Shown here piece by piece: positions 1 to 11,480 of a stretch of 64,000 nt of DNA. This stretch comes from Hyposmocoma kahamanoa (lineage: Eukaryota; Arthropoda; Insecta; Lepidoptera; Cosmopterigidae): assembly GCF_003589595.1 (NCBI RefSeq), contig NW_020653993.1:339336-403335 (forward strand). The letters are read 5' to 3'. Each line of letters begins with the position of its first letter. The stretch's first letter is position 1. The translations under genes were made by a program, and so were the position numbers. The notes beneath the pieces were generated by a model, which saw only the letters and a list, made by a program, of their open reading frames with translations, was not told where the DNA came from and searched no databases.

Positions 1-957
1 ATGTTTTTGATGACTTTCCATAATTTTTTCTTGTTTTGACCTGCATTTTGTATTTTTGTCTGTTCATATTTTCGTTTTAATTTCTTAAGTAGATTATTAC
101 AATAATTACGATGTCTGAAATAAGTTATTTTAAGAACTTCATTTTCAGGATTTTTCGTTAACTTTATGTGTGTGTGTGTAATCCACGGTTTAATAATTTT
201 ATTTCGTCGTAATAACAAAGTGGTACGTGTATAATATCTGTCAATAATTTTTAAGGAAGAAATAAAATATTCTGTTGATATATTTACGTCATTTGTATCG
301 TAAATAGGCGTTAAGCCTAAGTTGTCTAGGTCATGTATCACTCCGGCATTTGCGTGGTCTGTTTTGTGATAACGTAAGACTTATTATAACATTTTTGCAG
401 ACACAATAATACAGAATTATGGTCAGTCACGGAAGAGTTTAATACTAAAGTTTTCATGGGTATATTAGTTTTGGCGAGTACATGATCCAAACAATTTTCC
501 TTTCTGGTTGGAAGAAAATGAGTCGGTAAATAGCCGAAACAGGCTGCAAATGTTAAATATTCTTGTGAGTTATGGTCAGTATTTCCCGACTTAATGTCTA
601 TGTTTAAATCACCAATCCGATATACATTTTTAAAAGGGGTTCAATTTCGTAAAATATTAGCAAGTGACTCTAAAAAGTTAGTAATATTGTGATAAGAAGG
701 AGAACGGTAAATGGCCACTATCGCGGTATCGTTTCCGATCTTCGCAATGAGACAAATACCGTTTACAATGGCGGGTTTCACTGTTATAATATTAGTAATA
801 TTTTTTTTATACATAAGGTAACACCATCATTTTGTAAAATATTAGTTTTTTTAGTACAATATGCGTCATATCCAGCTAACTGGGGAGTGCAGGATACAAA
901 TATAGTTGGTATATCTAAACAATGAAGTTTTCTGTGCAGTTCAATTTTATACCAATA
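1..957 (-). mobile_element. LINE fragment, endonuclease domain to RT linker
   Basis: Read on the minus strand, the segment translates in pieces into a non-LTR retrotransposon ORF2. The order is 'GVTLCIKK', 'AIYRSPSYHN', 'IGDLNIDIKSG', 'YLPTHFLPTRK', 'CLDHVLAK', 'VTDHNSVLL' and then 'KIIKPWIT', which is the usual series for an APE-type endonuclease (GDxN, SxxDH and TDH motifs) followed by the linker to the reverse transcriptase. At least one frameshift lies near 800. It is a dead copy that continues beyond the left edge. The Jockey/CR1 assignment is inferred from motif style only. Confidence 0.75.
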
Positions 958-1154
958 GATGGCGACTCGAAATATATGGGCAAACAGTACATTGAAAGTA
1001 GTATAATGTGTGTATTTATATACACTTATCTATCCAGACTTATTTTAGAAAATAATATAAAAATTTCAGACCCAAGTTGACAAGTCCCACGTGCCTTTAA
1101 TTTTGCCAGCATCCTTACCTTTCAAAACCGAAATGCAGTAATATTCACATTACT

Positions 1155-1222
1155 AATTGGCGGTAGAAATAGGTAAGGTGGCAGTACCTCCTTGGACCAA
1201 CTCCTTCACAGTCAAAATCAGA
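1155..1222 (-). repeat. family B interspersed repeat, fragment
   Basis: Contains the 'ggcggtagaaataggtaagg' and 'tggcagta' blocks that recur in family B (fullest copy at 27090-27400). It is a short truncated piece. Confidence 0.5.
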
Positions 1223-1229
1223 AAATCAT

Positions 1230-2035
1230 TTATTCCATAGGTAAAATTTTCAAACTTGAAAACATCATTTTTTAAGCTGCTGCTCTTCAATGCGCTGACC
1301 CTGAGAAGAACGAGCAAGAAACTCTAAGGATTGCTCTTTTCAAATAAACTTTATGGAATACACTTTGAATCAACACCCTTTGGTACCACTGGCGGACCCT
1401 TCCAAAAGGAATAAACGCACAGTCTGTCCCGTCCCCCCACACAAAACAACGTTTTCATCTCGACAGTATCATATATCCAGCTCCATAATCTACAACCGTG
1501 TTAACAACATTTTGAACATTAACAATTTAAATAAATTTGAGGTTAAACATACTTTATCAAATTGGCTTTTAAATCTGAACTACGATGATACAGAAATTCT
1601 ACTACCAAACAGCACTTAATCACTCACTTACACCCACACAAATTCTCACACTCACTCATCCACACTCACTCCCACACACACACCCACACGTACACCCACA
1701 CACACTCCTACATACACACCCACTGACACTCACACTCAAATAGACTCACACACTTATACACACTCACACACACAAACACACTTACCTAATTCCTTTGTAT
1801 TTTGCTGTTAATCTCGTTTGTAATATTTCAAACCTTGCCCCTTTTTAGTACCAATGCCCAAAATGTCTGTTAATGTAATTTTTACTCCAATAGCTCAATT
1901 TATGTGGCCGGACACTGATTTCCAAGATACAGGCATGTGCCTAGTTTGGATGATCAGAGTTTGTACAACTAGTATTTAATTACCATTTATCTCAATTTTG
2001 TGATACAATCTTTTTTGGGAATAAATTATTATTAT
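1230..2035 (+). mobile_element. LINE 3' end (RT C-terminus, microsatellite, ATT tail)
   Basis: An open frame ending at 1619 has the layout of a LINE RT C-terminal tail: 'TTFSSRQYHISSSIIYNRVN' and then 'LSNWLLNLNYDDTE'. It is followed by a CACT/CACA-rich microsatellite (1620-1790), an AT-rich 3' UTR and an (ATT)n tail at 2024-2040. A second piece of shared sequence near 1305-1365 ('agaacgagcaagaaact') also occurs at 19220 and 20040. Family assignment is by protein pattern only. Confidence 0.6.
1620..1790. repeat. CACT/CACA microsatellite
   Basis: Degenerate CA-rich simple repeat with CACT and CACA units inside the LINE 3' end. Confidence 0.85.
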
Positions 2036-2039
2036 TATT

Positions 2040-2250
2040 ATCATAATTGTATGAAATCTAGACTCTTATTGTCTTTCCATATTTCTTTATCTAAAACATA
2101 CTCTTCAATTTTGTAATATGACTTTTCAATTAAAATACTTTTAATATAATTTTAAACTTAGGAAATGGCAAACTTAATATAATGCTCCGGAATCTTATTA
2201 TAAAAACGTATACAATTCCCCATAAAAGAATCGTTTACCTTAGTTAAACT
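2040..2250 (-). mobile_element. LINE 3' fragment (same family as 20030-20400)
   Basis: On the minus strand it reads 'FYNKIPEH', then 'SYYK'-like and 'EIWKDNKSLDF' peptide pieces, parallel to the longer copy at 20112-20396. Several frame breaks. It lies in the intron directly before the 2332 exon. Confidence 0.6.
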
Positions 2251-2331
2251 AGGAGCTCTACTGACTGCTACTGAAATAATACCTATGTTTTCTCTCCATA
2301 AAAATACTTAAAAGTAAATCTTCTATTTCAG

Positions 2332-2458
2332 CGCTGTGCAAAAAGTCCTAGAAATAGCTGAAACTATAGCATCAAAGAGTCCAGTTGCGGTGCAAACCTC
2401 GAAGATCAACTTAGTGTACTCGCAGAGCCGACCGAACGAGGACGGCCTTTTGCATGTG
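2332..2458 (+). CDS. ECH1: ECH1 penultimate coding exon
   Basis: Acceptor 'tatttcag' before 2332 and donor 'gtgagg' from 2459. One base completes an upstream codon, then 42 codons 'AVQKVLEIAETIASK...GLLHV' without a stop; ends in phase 0. Confidence 0.85.
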
Positions 2459-3396
2459 GTGAGGTTACTATTCTGTATTATTGGCAAGAAATAGTATGAT
2501 AAAATCTGATAAAAGAACACTGACTTTTAAAGTGAGGTGTTTCAAAGCGAGCGTAGCTTTCAGGAGGTGAGAGAGGGTTGCCCTTGGCGTCCTTCAATCC
2601 GCGCGCTGAAAATTAATATGAATAAAATAAAAACAGGCGAGGAAAATTTTACACAAGTTCGACATCGACAAACGCCCGATGGCAACTGACGGGGCAGCGG
2701 GCGGCGCGTCAAGTCGTTATTCCGCTGGGCAATTTGCAAGTTTTAGGACAAATCTGAATTTAATAACCAGAGGGTTTAAATTGAAATACCAAAACTTAGT
2801 AGGTTCTCTGTAGTAATTAAAGATATAAAATTATGTACAAAAAAAATCATTTATTGCAGAAAAATTGCAGTCAATTTTGTTCGTACCCATTCAAAGTTAC
2901 CCATTCAAACTGCCTCCGTGGCCAAACGGTTACCATGCCGGACTGCCATGCAGAGGTCCCAGGTTCGATTCCCGGGCCGGGAGAAATAGTAGTATGGCCT
3001 ACAATTATTTCTCTCGTGAGTTTGGGTGTAATTTGTGGTTGTCTATGTGTGTGTCCATGGCACCCGCGACACAGGGTTTCCCTAGTGCGGGGCTATGTTA
3101 AGTGTGTACGTTATTCTACTGTTAGTACAAAAGTTACGGATAAAATAAAGAAAATAAAATTAATTCAATTATTGGAATTACATGATACCTGCTAAGCTCA
3201 CCGATCTCCCAGGATGTGAAATTCGGTGAAGTTCGGAGACGGTCGGTTAGTTAGTCAATTAGAAAAAACATTAAAAATATTTTACTTTTGTTTACAGCGT
3301 CTTCTGAACCAGACTATGCTGCAGAGCGAGGACTTGGCAAACAGTGCCGTCGCACAAGCCACCAAAAGTGGACCACCTGAATTCGAAAACTACTAA
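2332..3396 (+). CDS. ECH1: ECH1-like delta(3,5)-delta(2,4)-dienoyl-CoA isomerase, 3' part
   Basis: This is the C-terminal end of an enoyl-CoA hydratase/isomerase-fold enzyme. ECH1 shifts double bonds of 3,5-dienoyl-CoA during beta-oxidation of unsaturated fatty acids in mitochondria and peroxisomes. Two exons (2332-2458 and 3298-3396) join in phase and give 75 residues plus TAA. Key blocks are 'IASKSPVAVQTSKINLVYS', typical of ECH1, then 'TMLQSEDL' and 'AVAQATKSGPPEF', close to the insect ECH1 C-terminus. The catalytic part lies in exons left of the window. The single intron seen (2459-3297) carries a tRNA-type SINE. The C-terminus ends 'ENY', so no clear SKL-type peroxisomal signal is visible. 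Confidence 0.82.
2910..3116 (+). mobile_element. SINE A (tRNA-derived), near full length
   Basis: Head 'ctgcctccgtggccaaacgg' with A-box, then 'ggttcgattcccgggccggg' with B-box of RNA polymerase III. A tRNA-unrelated body follows ('ttctctcgtgagtttggg', 'gtgtgtccatggcacccgcg') and ends at 'gtgtgtacgttatt'. The same order recurs at about ten other sites in this window. It resembles the tRNA-derived SINEs of butterflies. Confidence 0.9.
3298..3396 (+). CDS. ECH1: ECH1 last coding exon
   Basis: Acceptor 'tttgtttacag' before 3298. 32 codons starting 'RLLNQTMLQSEDLANSAVAQ' then TAA at 3394-3396. Phase 0 matches the previous exon. Confidence 0.85.
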   Translation, partial: RLLNQTMLQSEDLANSAVAQATKSGPPEFENY

Positions 3397-3467
3397 ACCG
3401 TTTTTCATAATATATTTACACCACAAAATCATTTTTGAAATATTTTTAATCAATTTATAAAGTATAT

Positions 3468-3473
3468 AATAAA
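3468..3473 (+). terminator. putative ECH1 polyadenylation signal
   Basis: First AATAAA downstream of the ECH1 stop, 72 bases after TAA, in an AT-rich tract. Confidence 0.5.
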
Positions 3474-3720
3474 TATATAATATATAATATTTGTACAAAA
3501 TATATAATATTTGTACCTTAACAATCGGAAAATATAGATGAATATGCTATAGGCGAAAAACATGACGCTTCGACTCTGCGCCAGTGTGAGTAGAGCACGA
3601 GTAGAGCCTTAATCGCACACAGAGTATGATGACGTCACTATGCAAACACCGCCATTTTTTTTATTTGTAACGCCATCTTTTATTTGTTCCTTGTTTGCCT
3701 AGAACTGGCTGGATGACGTA

Positions 3721-4292
3721 GTGACGTTATACTGTTTAAGGGGAACGGAGCATTGGAGACAACGCTATACCGACATTTTTTTTAGTAGAAATCGTGAAGG
3801 ATACCGACATTTTTGGATAGTGTCACAATATATTTATGATATAATAGTTTATGCGCGTCAAAACTTGGCTACTTATGAGCGACGTACGGGCGGAGGCCGA
3901 GCGTTACGAAACGCAGGAACACTAAAATCCGTTGCCCACCGTACCGAACTGGCAACTAGAAATCCGCGGGTAATAGGTCCCCGATTCTACGAACATCTAC
4001 CCACAGACCTGAAAAGTGTTAGAAACGATGAAACGTTTTGTACCCGACTAAAAATCCTTTTATTGGATATTGAATTGTACAGTGTCGATGAGTTTCTTTT
4101 GAAACAATTTTAATTTTATTTTATTCGACAAGCAGTAGTTATACTACTTTATTTTATATTCAATATTATTATTATTATTTTGTTACTGACGATCATAGTT
4201 ATCCCTTGACATTGTATTTCCAATTGTAATATTGTGACATTGATAACATGAAATAAACGATTCTATTCTATTCTATTCTATTCTATTCTGTC
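3721..4292 (+). mobile_element. LINE 3' end (RT tail plus TTCTA tail)
   Basis: An open frame ending at 4113 has the LINE C-terminal pattern 'PRFYEHLPTDLKSVRNDETF' followed by 'LKILLLDIELYSVDEFL'. An AT-rich 3' UTR follows and ends in a (TTCTA)n tail at about 4259-4290, typical of non-LTR elements that end in short tandem repeats. 5'-truncated. Confidence 0.7.
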
Positions 4293-4679
4293 GTTTTGCA
4301 TTAAGGTTAAACAGGACTCCTGAGCTTGATATACGCGGGGTACATGAAAAACATTCATTAAAGTTATCCTGTTATTTACGAAGTTTAAAAATGAATTTCA
4401 TAACACAATTTATTTTTATGAATCCTTTATGACGATATTGCATAATAAGTAATGTTTATTTACTTGAAAAATTTAAGAGCAGTGAACGTAATTCTCAAGA
4501 ATACCTTTATTTTATTGTTGTAGGTGAAAGTTAGTATATGTGGGTTCCCTTTTATTGTAGCTGAAAACCGCATTCATAACAATTTCTCAAAACCGAATAT
4601 TTTGCATTATACCATTCACCATCAGTGTGGAAAATTTTGATGTTTGCATAAGTTGTTTAAAAACTTTCAAATTATTAGT

Positions 4680-4810
4680 TAGTGACGGGTGCAGTGGCAG
4701 TGCCCCTCAGAGCTTTGTGATTTTAATGAAGCTCTGAATGGCACTGCAACTGTTATGGACAGGCGTGTCTCTTATAACCAGGCGCACGAATTTATTCGCC
4801 AAATCACTTT
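4680..4810 (+). repeat. family B repeat, 3' half
   Basis: Shares 'gcagtggcagtgcc', 'ctctga(a)tggcactgcaact' and 'gttatggacaggcgtgt' with the 27090-27400 copy. Confidence 0.7.
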
Positions 4811-5214
4811 GATACCTTAAGAAAATACAGTAAATATGTTTAAAAAAAGACAATAATAATTTTTCTTGTAACCCTTTTGTATCGTGTTTTAGTAGACAAT
4901 ATGATCCGACATTGTCCTGCAGAGAAAACAAACAGAAGTTAAGCAACACAGTGAACTGATACTGTCGTTTTCATGTACATATTAGTAATCAAAATAGCAC
5001 ATGGTTCATATATTGTATATTAATTTTTATTATATTTATCAGAATAATGAGCATTTGTTAGCATTCATGCCTTATTACGGCAACAAACAAAGGAATAAAA
5101 ATTTGTAAATAAACAAATTAAGACAATAATGTTAATGTCATGCCTTAAGACATGTTAGTCAATACTGTAAATTATTTATAATAAAATATTTTTTAATTAT
5201 AAAACACATTTTAT
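4811..5214. other. AT-rich intergenic DNA, nothing recognised
   Basis: No splice-supported frame, RNA gene or repeat shared with the rest of the window was seen. Confidence 0.5.
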
Positions 5215-5612
5215 TAAAATACCAGACAATCACTCCAATTTACATGGTCTCAAACTAGTGTACTATGAATACCAGAGCAACTACTACCCAGAACTGGGTG
5301 TTCAAACACACTTGCAACAAGATATTTTTTCTTATACATACACTCTTGTAATAAAACAAAATAGACATAAAAGTATACGATAAAATGTGTATTACTTCTT
5401 GATATGCAAATTCTTGTTAAAAAGCACCAATTATGCGGTTTCAAATAAATTCCCAGTACCAAAGCTACGCTAAATTACTCTCTGAGGCACAACCCAAAAC
5501 ATCCAGACCAGAACTCATTCAGAGAAGTTCATTTCCAAAATAGATACTACAGAAAATCGCACCCGGGACCAACGCACACAATGCAAACCGTTGGACCACC
5601 GAGGTCATCATT
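5215..5612 (-). mobile_element. SINE C3 (tRNA-like, minus strand)
   Basis: Shares 'ataccagaca', 'ctcaaactag', 'ccagaactcattcagagaag'-type blocks and a terminal tRNA-like head ('gcacccgggacca', 'gcaaaccgttggaccaccga') with 26015-26195 and, more weakly, 25250-25420 and 23540-23630. Confidence 0.6.
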
Positions 5613-6894
5613 AATATTACTACGTATTAGATGATTGGTTGGACTGTGGTCCAATAACTGCATGCGGCATGGATCGTAACTCGGAAAAAGGTCAAAATTC
5701 CGTCCTATAACCAGATGACGCTGACCATATAGCCTGGAAGTAGTTTATATTATTTAAATGGCCGTGGATAACATATAAATCCTCTTTAATATACAATAGA
5801 ATTTTCCTTGTAATATTCAAATATGCGTGTCAATAAATAGCATTGGGTGATAAAAACTAATTTACAAATAACGCTTCCTTTCTAATATGGGTAGATGGCG
5901 CTAATTCTAAACAAATTAAAATAATAGCCATCACTCAATGGCGGATTTGCAGTTTTGGTCGCCCTAGGCCCCAGGACATGTAGTCAGTACCAGCCGCCCC
6001 TTTCTTAGCACTCATATACTTACTGGTAGACATATCTATATTTTATAAATAAAATGTACGAAAGTGATTTAGGAAGATTACTGTTACAGGATGCGGTGCA
6101 GTGCGACCCGCCATAAGGTGCGTGAGCCTTTAAAATATTTAGGTACTTTGAGTTATTTCTTATTATCATCGGTGAATTTTTTGTCACGATTGGCCGTGAC
6201 CGTCTGGATGGCTAGTCGCCTGTGGCGTCTGGCACTGAGTGTATATTCAAGAATTGCTACCTATTTGCTCCCTTTTCAAAATAATTGCTACCTATGATAT
6301 ATTCTGAGAAATTAAAAAAAAATTTTGACCAGCCATTCTGACGTCAGGATGGCTGGACGCCTCTTTGTTCAGCATGAAGGGTACCGATTTTCAGAAGTAT
6401 GTATTACCAATAATTGCTACCTTCACGAATTAAAGGTATACGCTTCATATCTACATTACTTAAAAAAATGTAACCGATTGAAAATTTTACGAAAAAGTGC
6501 CTAACTAAACTAAAAAAGCAAAAGTTTTTAGTTCTTTATTGCCATAATATAAAGGGCAGGCGTTTAACGATTACTTTGAAGCGAACTAGTCTGGTGAGGT
6601 TACTGATGTATAAAACCGAGAGGGTAGGTAACCATCATAACGCAATAGTAACAAAGAATTTAGTTGTAATTATAGGTATATTTATTTAAAAAAATATATA
6701 GTTTTAATTTTTTACCAAAAATATGACCAAAAATCGTCGATAAAATGTTTTGTCTTGTATTATATAAAAATAATTAAAAATAAATTAGAACGTATATTTA
6801 TATCACACGTAAATTTCGATTGGGTGACACTGTCCTACACCCGAGACTTGAATAGTGGACTGTATTTTTCTCGCATTTAAACGTTGACATAAAT
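5613..6894. other. intergenic DNA without recognised genes
   Basis: Short open frames only, with no splice context or family pattern. Confidence 0.5.
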
Positions 6895-7083
6895 CTATAA
6901 CTTATAACGGATTATAAAACAATGCTCGCTACCACTGTCGAGAAGTGCCCGTCCCGTATGGCACCGATTGTTCTCATCGGCCACTTCTATTAACGCCGTA
7001 GAAAGAAAAACTGGATGGGGAATGAACCCGGTTCTTTGCACTGCGCCGTCGCCGCACTGAGCCACCGCACTGAGCCACCGCAC
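6895..7083 (-). mobile_element. Bel/Pao retrotransposon protease fragment
   Basis: The minus-strand frame contains 'VFLSTALIEVADENN' followed by 'CHTGRALLDSGSEHCFI'. The pattern of a strand ending in ALV/IEV and then RALLDSGS matches the A17-type aspartic protease of Bel/Pao elements (LLDSGS active site). The frame stops soon after. It may belong to the same decayed copy as the gag piece at 9159-9480: same strand and right order, with later insertions between. Confidence 0.6.
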
Positions 7084-7849
7084 TTTGGGAAATAGCAGAA
7101 CAACGACGTATCAAAAATGGTTTTGACCAATGTCTTAATTGAAATACACATTTAATTTTATTTGATAGTTTAGATATCATACTTTATTATACTGAAGGTT
7201 TTTTATTTTAGATAGGTACGTTGATTTAATAAAAATACATCCAAAATGTCCTTTCCCGTACTCCTCTCGTTGTGCCCTTGTGCCCTATAATTTTGGAACT
7301 TTCGACGTCGTATTTCGTATTGATTTTGTTAGATAAGCTATGTGTTATTATATATTTCTATAAAGCACATCTTACGTAAATGTCAAAAATAGTTGATATT
7401 TTTCAAATTTGTTGTGTAATATACAGAAAATAAATCATAATTAAAAATGGAGACATTAACCTATCTTTATCAAATTCATCAAAGGTTTTGACTGTTAGCG
7501 AAGCTTCGAATTTTGTATTATTTCATAGCGTAAGTATTCATTATCAAAATTTTATAAAAATCAGCTGCAGTTTTTTGCGGTTTCTAAAGATATGAAAGAA
7601 ATCGTAACAAATGTCCTACCGCACAAAAATACCTTTATCAATGTAACGCGATAAAATAATATAGATGCGGTTGCATTTATAATATTTATCAATATTATTC
7701 ACACTACACCATTACCATATAATGCTCTGACACATTAATTTCATAAATTTATTAAAACAAGCAGTCGTTTGATGCTCAATATACTTTTCCAACTCCTTTG
7801 AAAATGACTACTTTCGAAAATGTTTGAGACGAGAAGTAATGCTTTCCTT
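7084..7849. other. AT-rich intergenic DNA, nothing recognised
   Basis: No coherent reading frame or shared repeat seen. Confidence 0.45.
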
Positions 7850-8548
7850 CATTGTAGGTGAAAGAAATAAATAGGCTCTAGAAACATTTTTACGAGGTTA
7901 TTATGAACTTTCGGATGACAATTTACGTTTGATAATTAGTGATTTAAAAAAAAATTGCTAACACAGTTTAACAGTCGATGGAGCCAAGCTTTACGAAAGA
8001 AAGAAGCCTTTTTGAGGGTTAACAGTGATTAATGAATATGGATTCGAACACGTCTATGGTGCATATATTCAAGGGCTGCGATCTAAGGGAGAAAGTAATG
8101 AAGCAAAAATCGTGGAGGCATTGACGTCTGCAGATGCAGAGAAAAAAATATCAGTGCTAAAATTGATGGACGACTCTAATACTATCCAAACGCTGAGCAA
8201 TCAAGAAGCATTAAGTGTATTTATTTATTGAATTGATTGGATCTGACCAGGGATCAATATTTATATTTGAAGAATATTTTGGATGAACGGAACTGGTTCT
8301 TATTACCTACTCTACTCTTACTACCTTATTACAAAGTACAAAAAAGTAAACAGAACTGTTACCCACCTGCATCAGCTATTGAAATTACAAACACATGTGC
8401 AATAATGTTATCCCTACAGGATTTATTACATCACACAACGGCAAGGATTTTGATGATAGATTCCGTGTACGAAAACGGTTTGAAACAATTGGTTTTATAC
8501 CGTAAATGGGGTACCGTAAGTTTTTTACACCAGCAGTCTGTGGACTAG
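7850..8548 (+). pseudogene. degenerate transposase-like ORF pieces
   Basis: Two open stretches (8025-8231 and 8237-8548), preceded by 'FNSRWSQALRKKEAFLRV', read as one broken protein. Blocks are 'NEAKIVEALTSADAEKKISV', 'LTRDQYLYLKNIL', 'LPYYKVQKSKQNCYP' and 'LQDLLHHTTARIL'. The order (helical region, 'DQY..L', 'P.YK..Q.AK..CYP', 'LQ.LL.HT..R') resembles the N-terminal part of Transib/RAG1-like transposase-related proteins as I recall them. Stops at 8022-8024 and 8229-8231 make it non-functional. The family name is a weak inference. Confidence 0.4.
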
Positions 8549-8570
8549 TTATTCCCAAAAATTATACAGC

Positions 8571-8818
8571 GCCCTGCACATATTGTACAACAACCTGTTC
8601 CGGGTGATGGTGGGGCTTCCTCGACACTGCAGTGCTTCGGGCATGTTTGCCGATGCGCACACAGACGACTTTTTGCGCTTATGCGTAAAAAAGTTACTTC
8701 TCTAATTCAAAGAGTGAGGGGAAGCTCCAACAGTCTTTTACAGGTAGTTGAAGGAAGGCTGGATGGTGCAGTGCTCGGCAGGTTCAACGAGCTGCACGCT
8801 ACTCGTGCACCTCGGTGA
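8571..8818 (+). pseudogene. LINE reverse transcriptase C-terminus, frameshifted
   Basis: Reads 'YNNLFRVMVGLPRHCSASGM', then 'FADAHTDDFLRL', then after a one-base shift near 8680 'MRKKVTSLIQRVRGSSNSLL'. It ends at TGA 8816-8818. This is the common C-terminal module of RTE/Proto-like LINE RTs in insects (R/W..CSASGMFA). ATT-rich tail repeats follow at 8850-8960. Confidence 0.7.
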
Positions 8819-9158
8819 CTCTGCCGACAGCGGTGTACCCTTTAGCAAGTATTCTTATTATTATTATGTTTATTTTAAACTCTCGCCTCTCCCAATGCCT
8901 AAAAGACTAATTTTGAATTTTTGAATGGGAGTTTTTATTATTATTATTATTATTGTAGTACTAACATAGTTGTTAAGGTTTTTCTGTTTACTAACAATCT
9001 ATGGAAAGTAGTCTGAAAATAAAGATATTTTCTTTTTATTTTATTTATTTTTTATATGATGGCTCGTCAGGTCAAAGTGAGTAGTAATGCACTACCGCAG
9101 AGTGTTGATCGCAAGTAATGGAATGTCTGAATCTCATTAAAATCAGAATGGTTATGAA

Positions 9159-9480
9159 TCATAGTTTCGTATGAATTTTTAAATTCGAGCCAACGGTCAT
9201 ACACCGGTCGAAAGTAGGCAGTTTAATTTGGGGTAGTTTCAAATTAGAATTATTCACAGTATGACCACAATTACCGCTTCCAGAGCCGTTCTTGGTCTCC
9301 ACATTTTCTACTAAACATTTAGCACTAGCCATAGTTCGAAAATACAGCAATTCAATTGATTCTGCATAATCGTAATTAGCACTCATCTCCGATTCAGAAT
9401 TGTGAAGTTCAAAATCGTTTTGAATTACATAGGTTTTTTGAAAAACCTCTATTGTTGCTTGCATGCATAATTTTAACTAC
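9159..9480 (-). mobile_element. Bel/Pao gag fragment
   Basis: The minus-strand frame has a glutamine/glutamate-rich helix region with 'FQKTYVIQNDFELHN' and then 'SNLKLPQIKLPTFD'. The 'LP.I.LP.F' motif marks the start of the Bel/Pao gag core. The expected following W..F block is damaged. Confidence 0.6.
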
Positions 9481-10294
9481 GCTATTAGTAATTTAGAAAA
9501 AATTACCGTTTCAATGGAATCTACGTATTTTTTTTATTGAGTAACCCTACCCTTCATGTCGCCTCTTTGTTTGCGCAGATTTGAGATGTGGTCATCTCTT
9601 CCAGGTTATCTCTGTCGCGCGGCCCACGTACCGAGCGCACTGGAATGCATAAAATGACACGATTTTAAGACTATTCGACAAGGAGAGGAATAGACTGGAT
9701 GGATAAGCCTGACCGTTCACTGCTACAGATGTTGCTGAGGTACTGGCGTCTCCTTTCGTTAGGGAATTCGATTTCCTAATGAAATTACTTTTATTCGGCT
9801 CGAAGACCAAATTATGTGCAGGATTTGGTGGTTTTCCAGGGTCTATTCAATGAAGACGTCTATTTGAAACTCGTATAACGGTTTATTTTTGAACTTTGAA
9901 AAAAATTATTACAAAAAAATGTCTAACGGACGATTGTATAGCGAGTGAATAAGAATTCAAATTCGAGCAGAGTCGTTGGTGTAATGACGCTGCGCACCGC
10001 TAGATGGCGCGAACAATGAAGAATATTCCAGAACATTTCATAGTTTGTTTGTGTGTTGTTATTATAGCAGATTTTATTAAATAATAAAACAACATCAAAC
10101 TTCTGCTTGTCACTTCCCAATGTCCCCGAATTGAAAAACAAATCCAGTTTCCAAACTCAAAACTGAAACATAAATCTTAATAATTAGACCACCACTTATC
10201 TTTCTCCGCGCCAAATTTGAACTTCACAAAGTTTCCATAAGCTTTCAATTTTTTTTAATTTCGTATAATACCAAAAAGTCGAATAAATAAATAA
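9481..10294. other. intergenic DNA, no recognised gene
   Basis: Only short open frames on the minus strand (for example 9592-9810 and 9923-10141) that match no family I know and lack splice context. Confidence 0.4.
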
Positions 10295-10745
10295 AATAAT
10301 CTCAGTACAGAGTACTAAAAAAACAGACCTCAAAAGTACGTGGAATTACGTCTATTTGCTAAGTCTTATTGAGATATCCCCTAGTTCGCCACTATACAGG
10401 ACTTGACACTGGAGATAATAAAAATCGGTTCTCACTACTCAAAGTATTTTGAGAGCGAAAAACGCCTTGAATTGGAGAAATAGCAAATTCAACCATTAAA
10501 ATAATTGCTCCTTAATTAAAATTTAGTTCCTATTAATAAAAATGAATCTTCATGCGTGAACAGCCACCTTTAGAGGTGGATGATTTTCTTCAAAATGAAA
10601 TGGGACCACTATGGAAGTACCCCCTTTCCAACAAAAAAAGAATCATGAAAATCGGTTTACGAATACCGGAGTTATCGCGTAACATACATACAAAACAAAA
10701 TACAGTCGAGTTGAGAACCTCCTCCTTTTTTGAAGTAGGTTAATA
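10295..10745 (+). mobile_element. family C TIR element, long copy 1
   Basis: Begins 'ataatctcagtacagagtac' followed by 'taaaaaaacagacctcaaaa' and ends 'ctcctccttttttgaagtag'. The ends are an imperfect inverted repeat built on 'aaccgacttcaaaa'. It aligns along its whole length with 54969-55440. Contains the very common lepidopteran blocks 'ttatcgcgtaacatacatac' and 'gagaacctcctcc'. Non-coding, probably a non-autonomous element. Confidence 0.75.
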
Positions 10746-11480
10746 AGTAATTACAACATTGTATCCTAATACCTAGTCTTATGTCTAGACAAATGTGAAG
10801 AAGAAAACAGTAGCAAATATAGTTCATAAGACTCATTCACTAGCAAACTTATTGAATTACAATGAGAAACATAAATCTAGGTCTAGATAGTCAATAGTTT
10901 CAATGACCTAGATTCTACGTGTTTAGAGAATAAACCCAAATGTTCGGGTCATTCACCGCAAATTTTACATTTTATAGACAACTCGATTCCTTTGTAATAA
11001 GAAATTCTTTGTCTTCTAAACAATAATTTACACAACTTTCCCAGTATCAAATTCCCTAAAGAAAGTTTTCAATTCACCTTAATTAAAATATCCTTATTCA
11101 TTCTTACTTTTACTCAAATTAAAAAATAATAATTTCATCTACGTTATTCCATGAATCCAATGGTGACGTCATAACGTAAACCTACGTCACAGATTTAACA
11201 AAGAAAATCAGGTAACCTACTTTTGGAAACTTGCACCCAACTAGGAATGACCTGCCCAAATATAGAGCATTCTATTTATAGCAACTGGGCCCCTGCAGGC
11301 CAACATGAATGGTGCACCAACCTGCAACTAGGGCACGCTGCAATGATCTAACCTATTTATTTTTCAATGGGTCGCAGCATGAACGGGGATGGGCCCATTG
11401 CGAGTCTCGCTCCATTCAGTAACACACGAACCCCCGAGGTCGACGTGACCTAGATACGCTCCCGGTGTTGAAGCTGTGAA
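10746..11480. other. upstream flank of Spred, nothing coding
   Basis: Unique AT-rich sequence with a TGACGTCA (CRE-type) palindrome at 11164-11171. No frame is supported. Confidence 0.4.
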
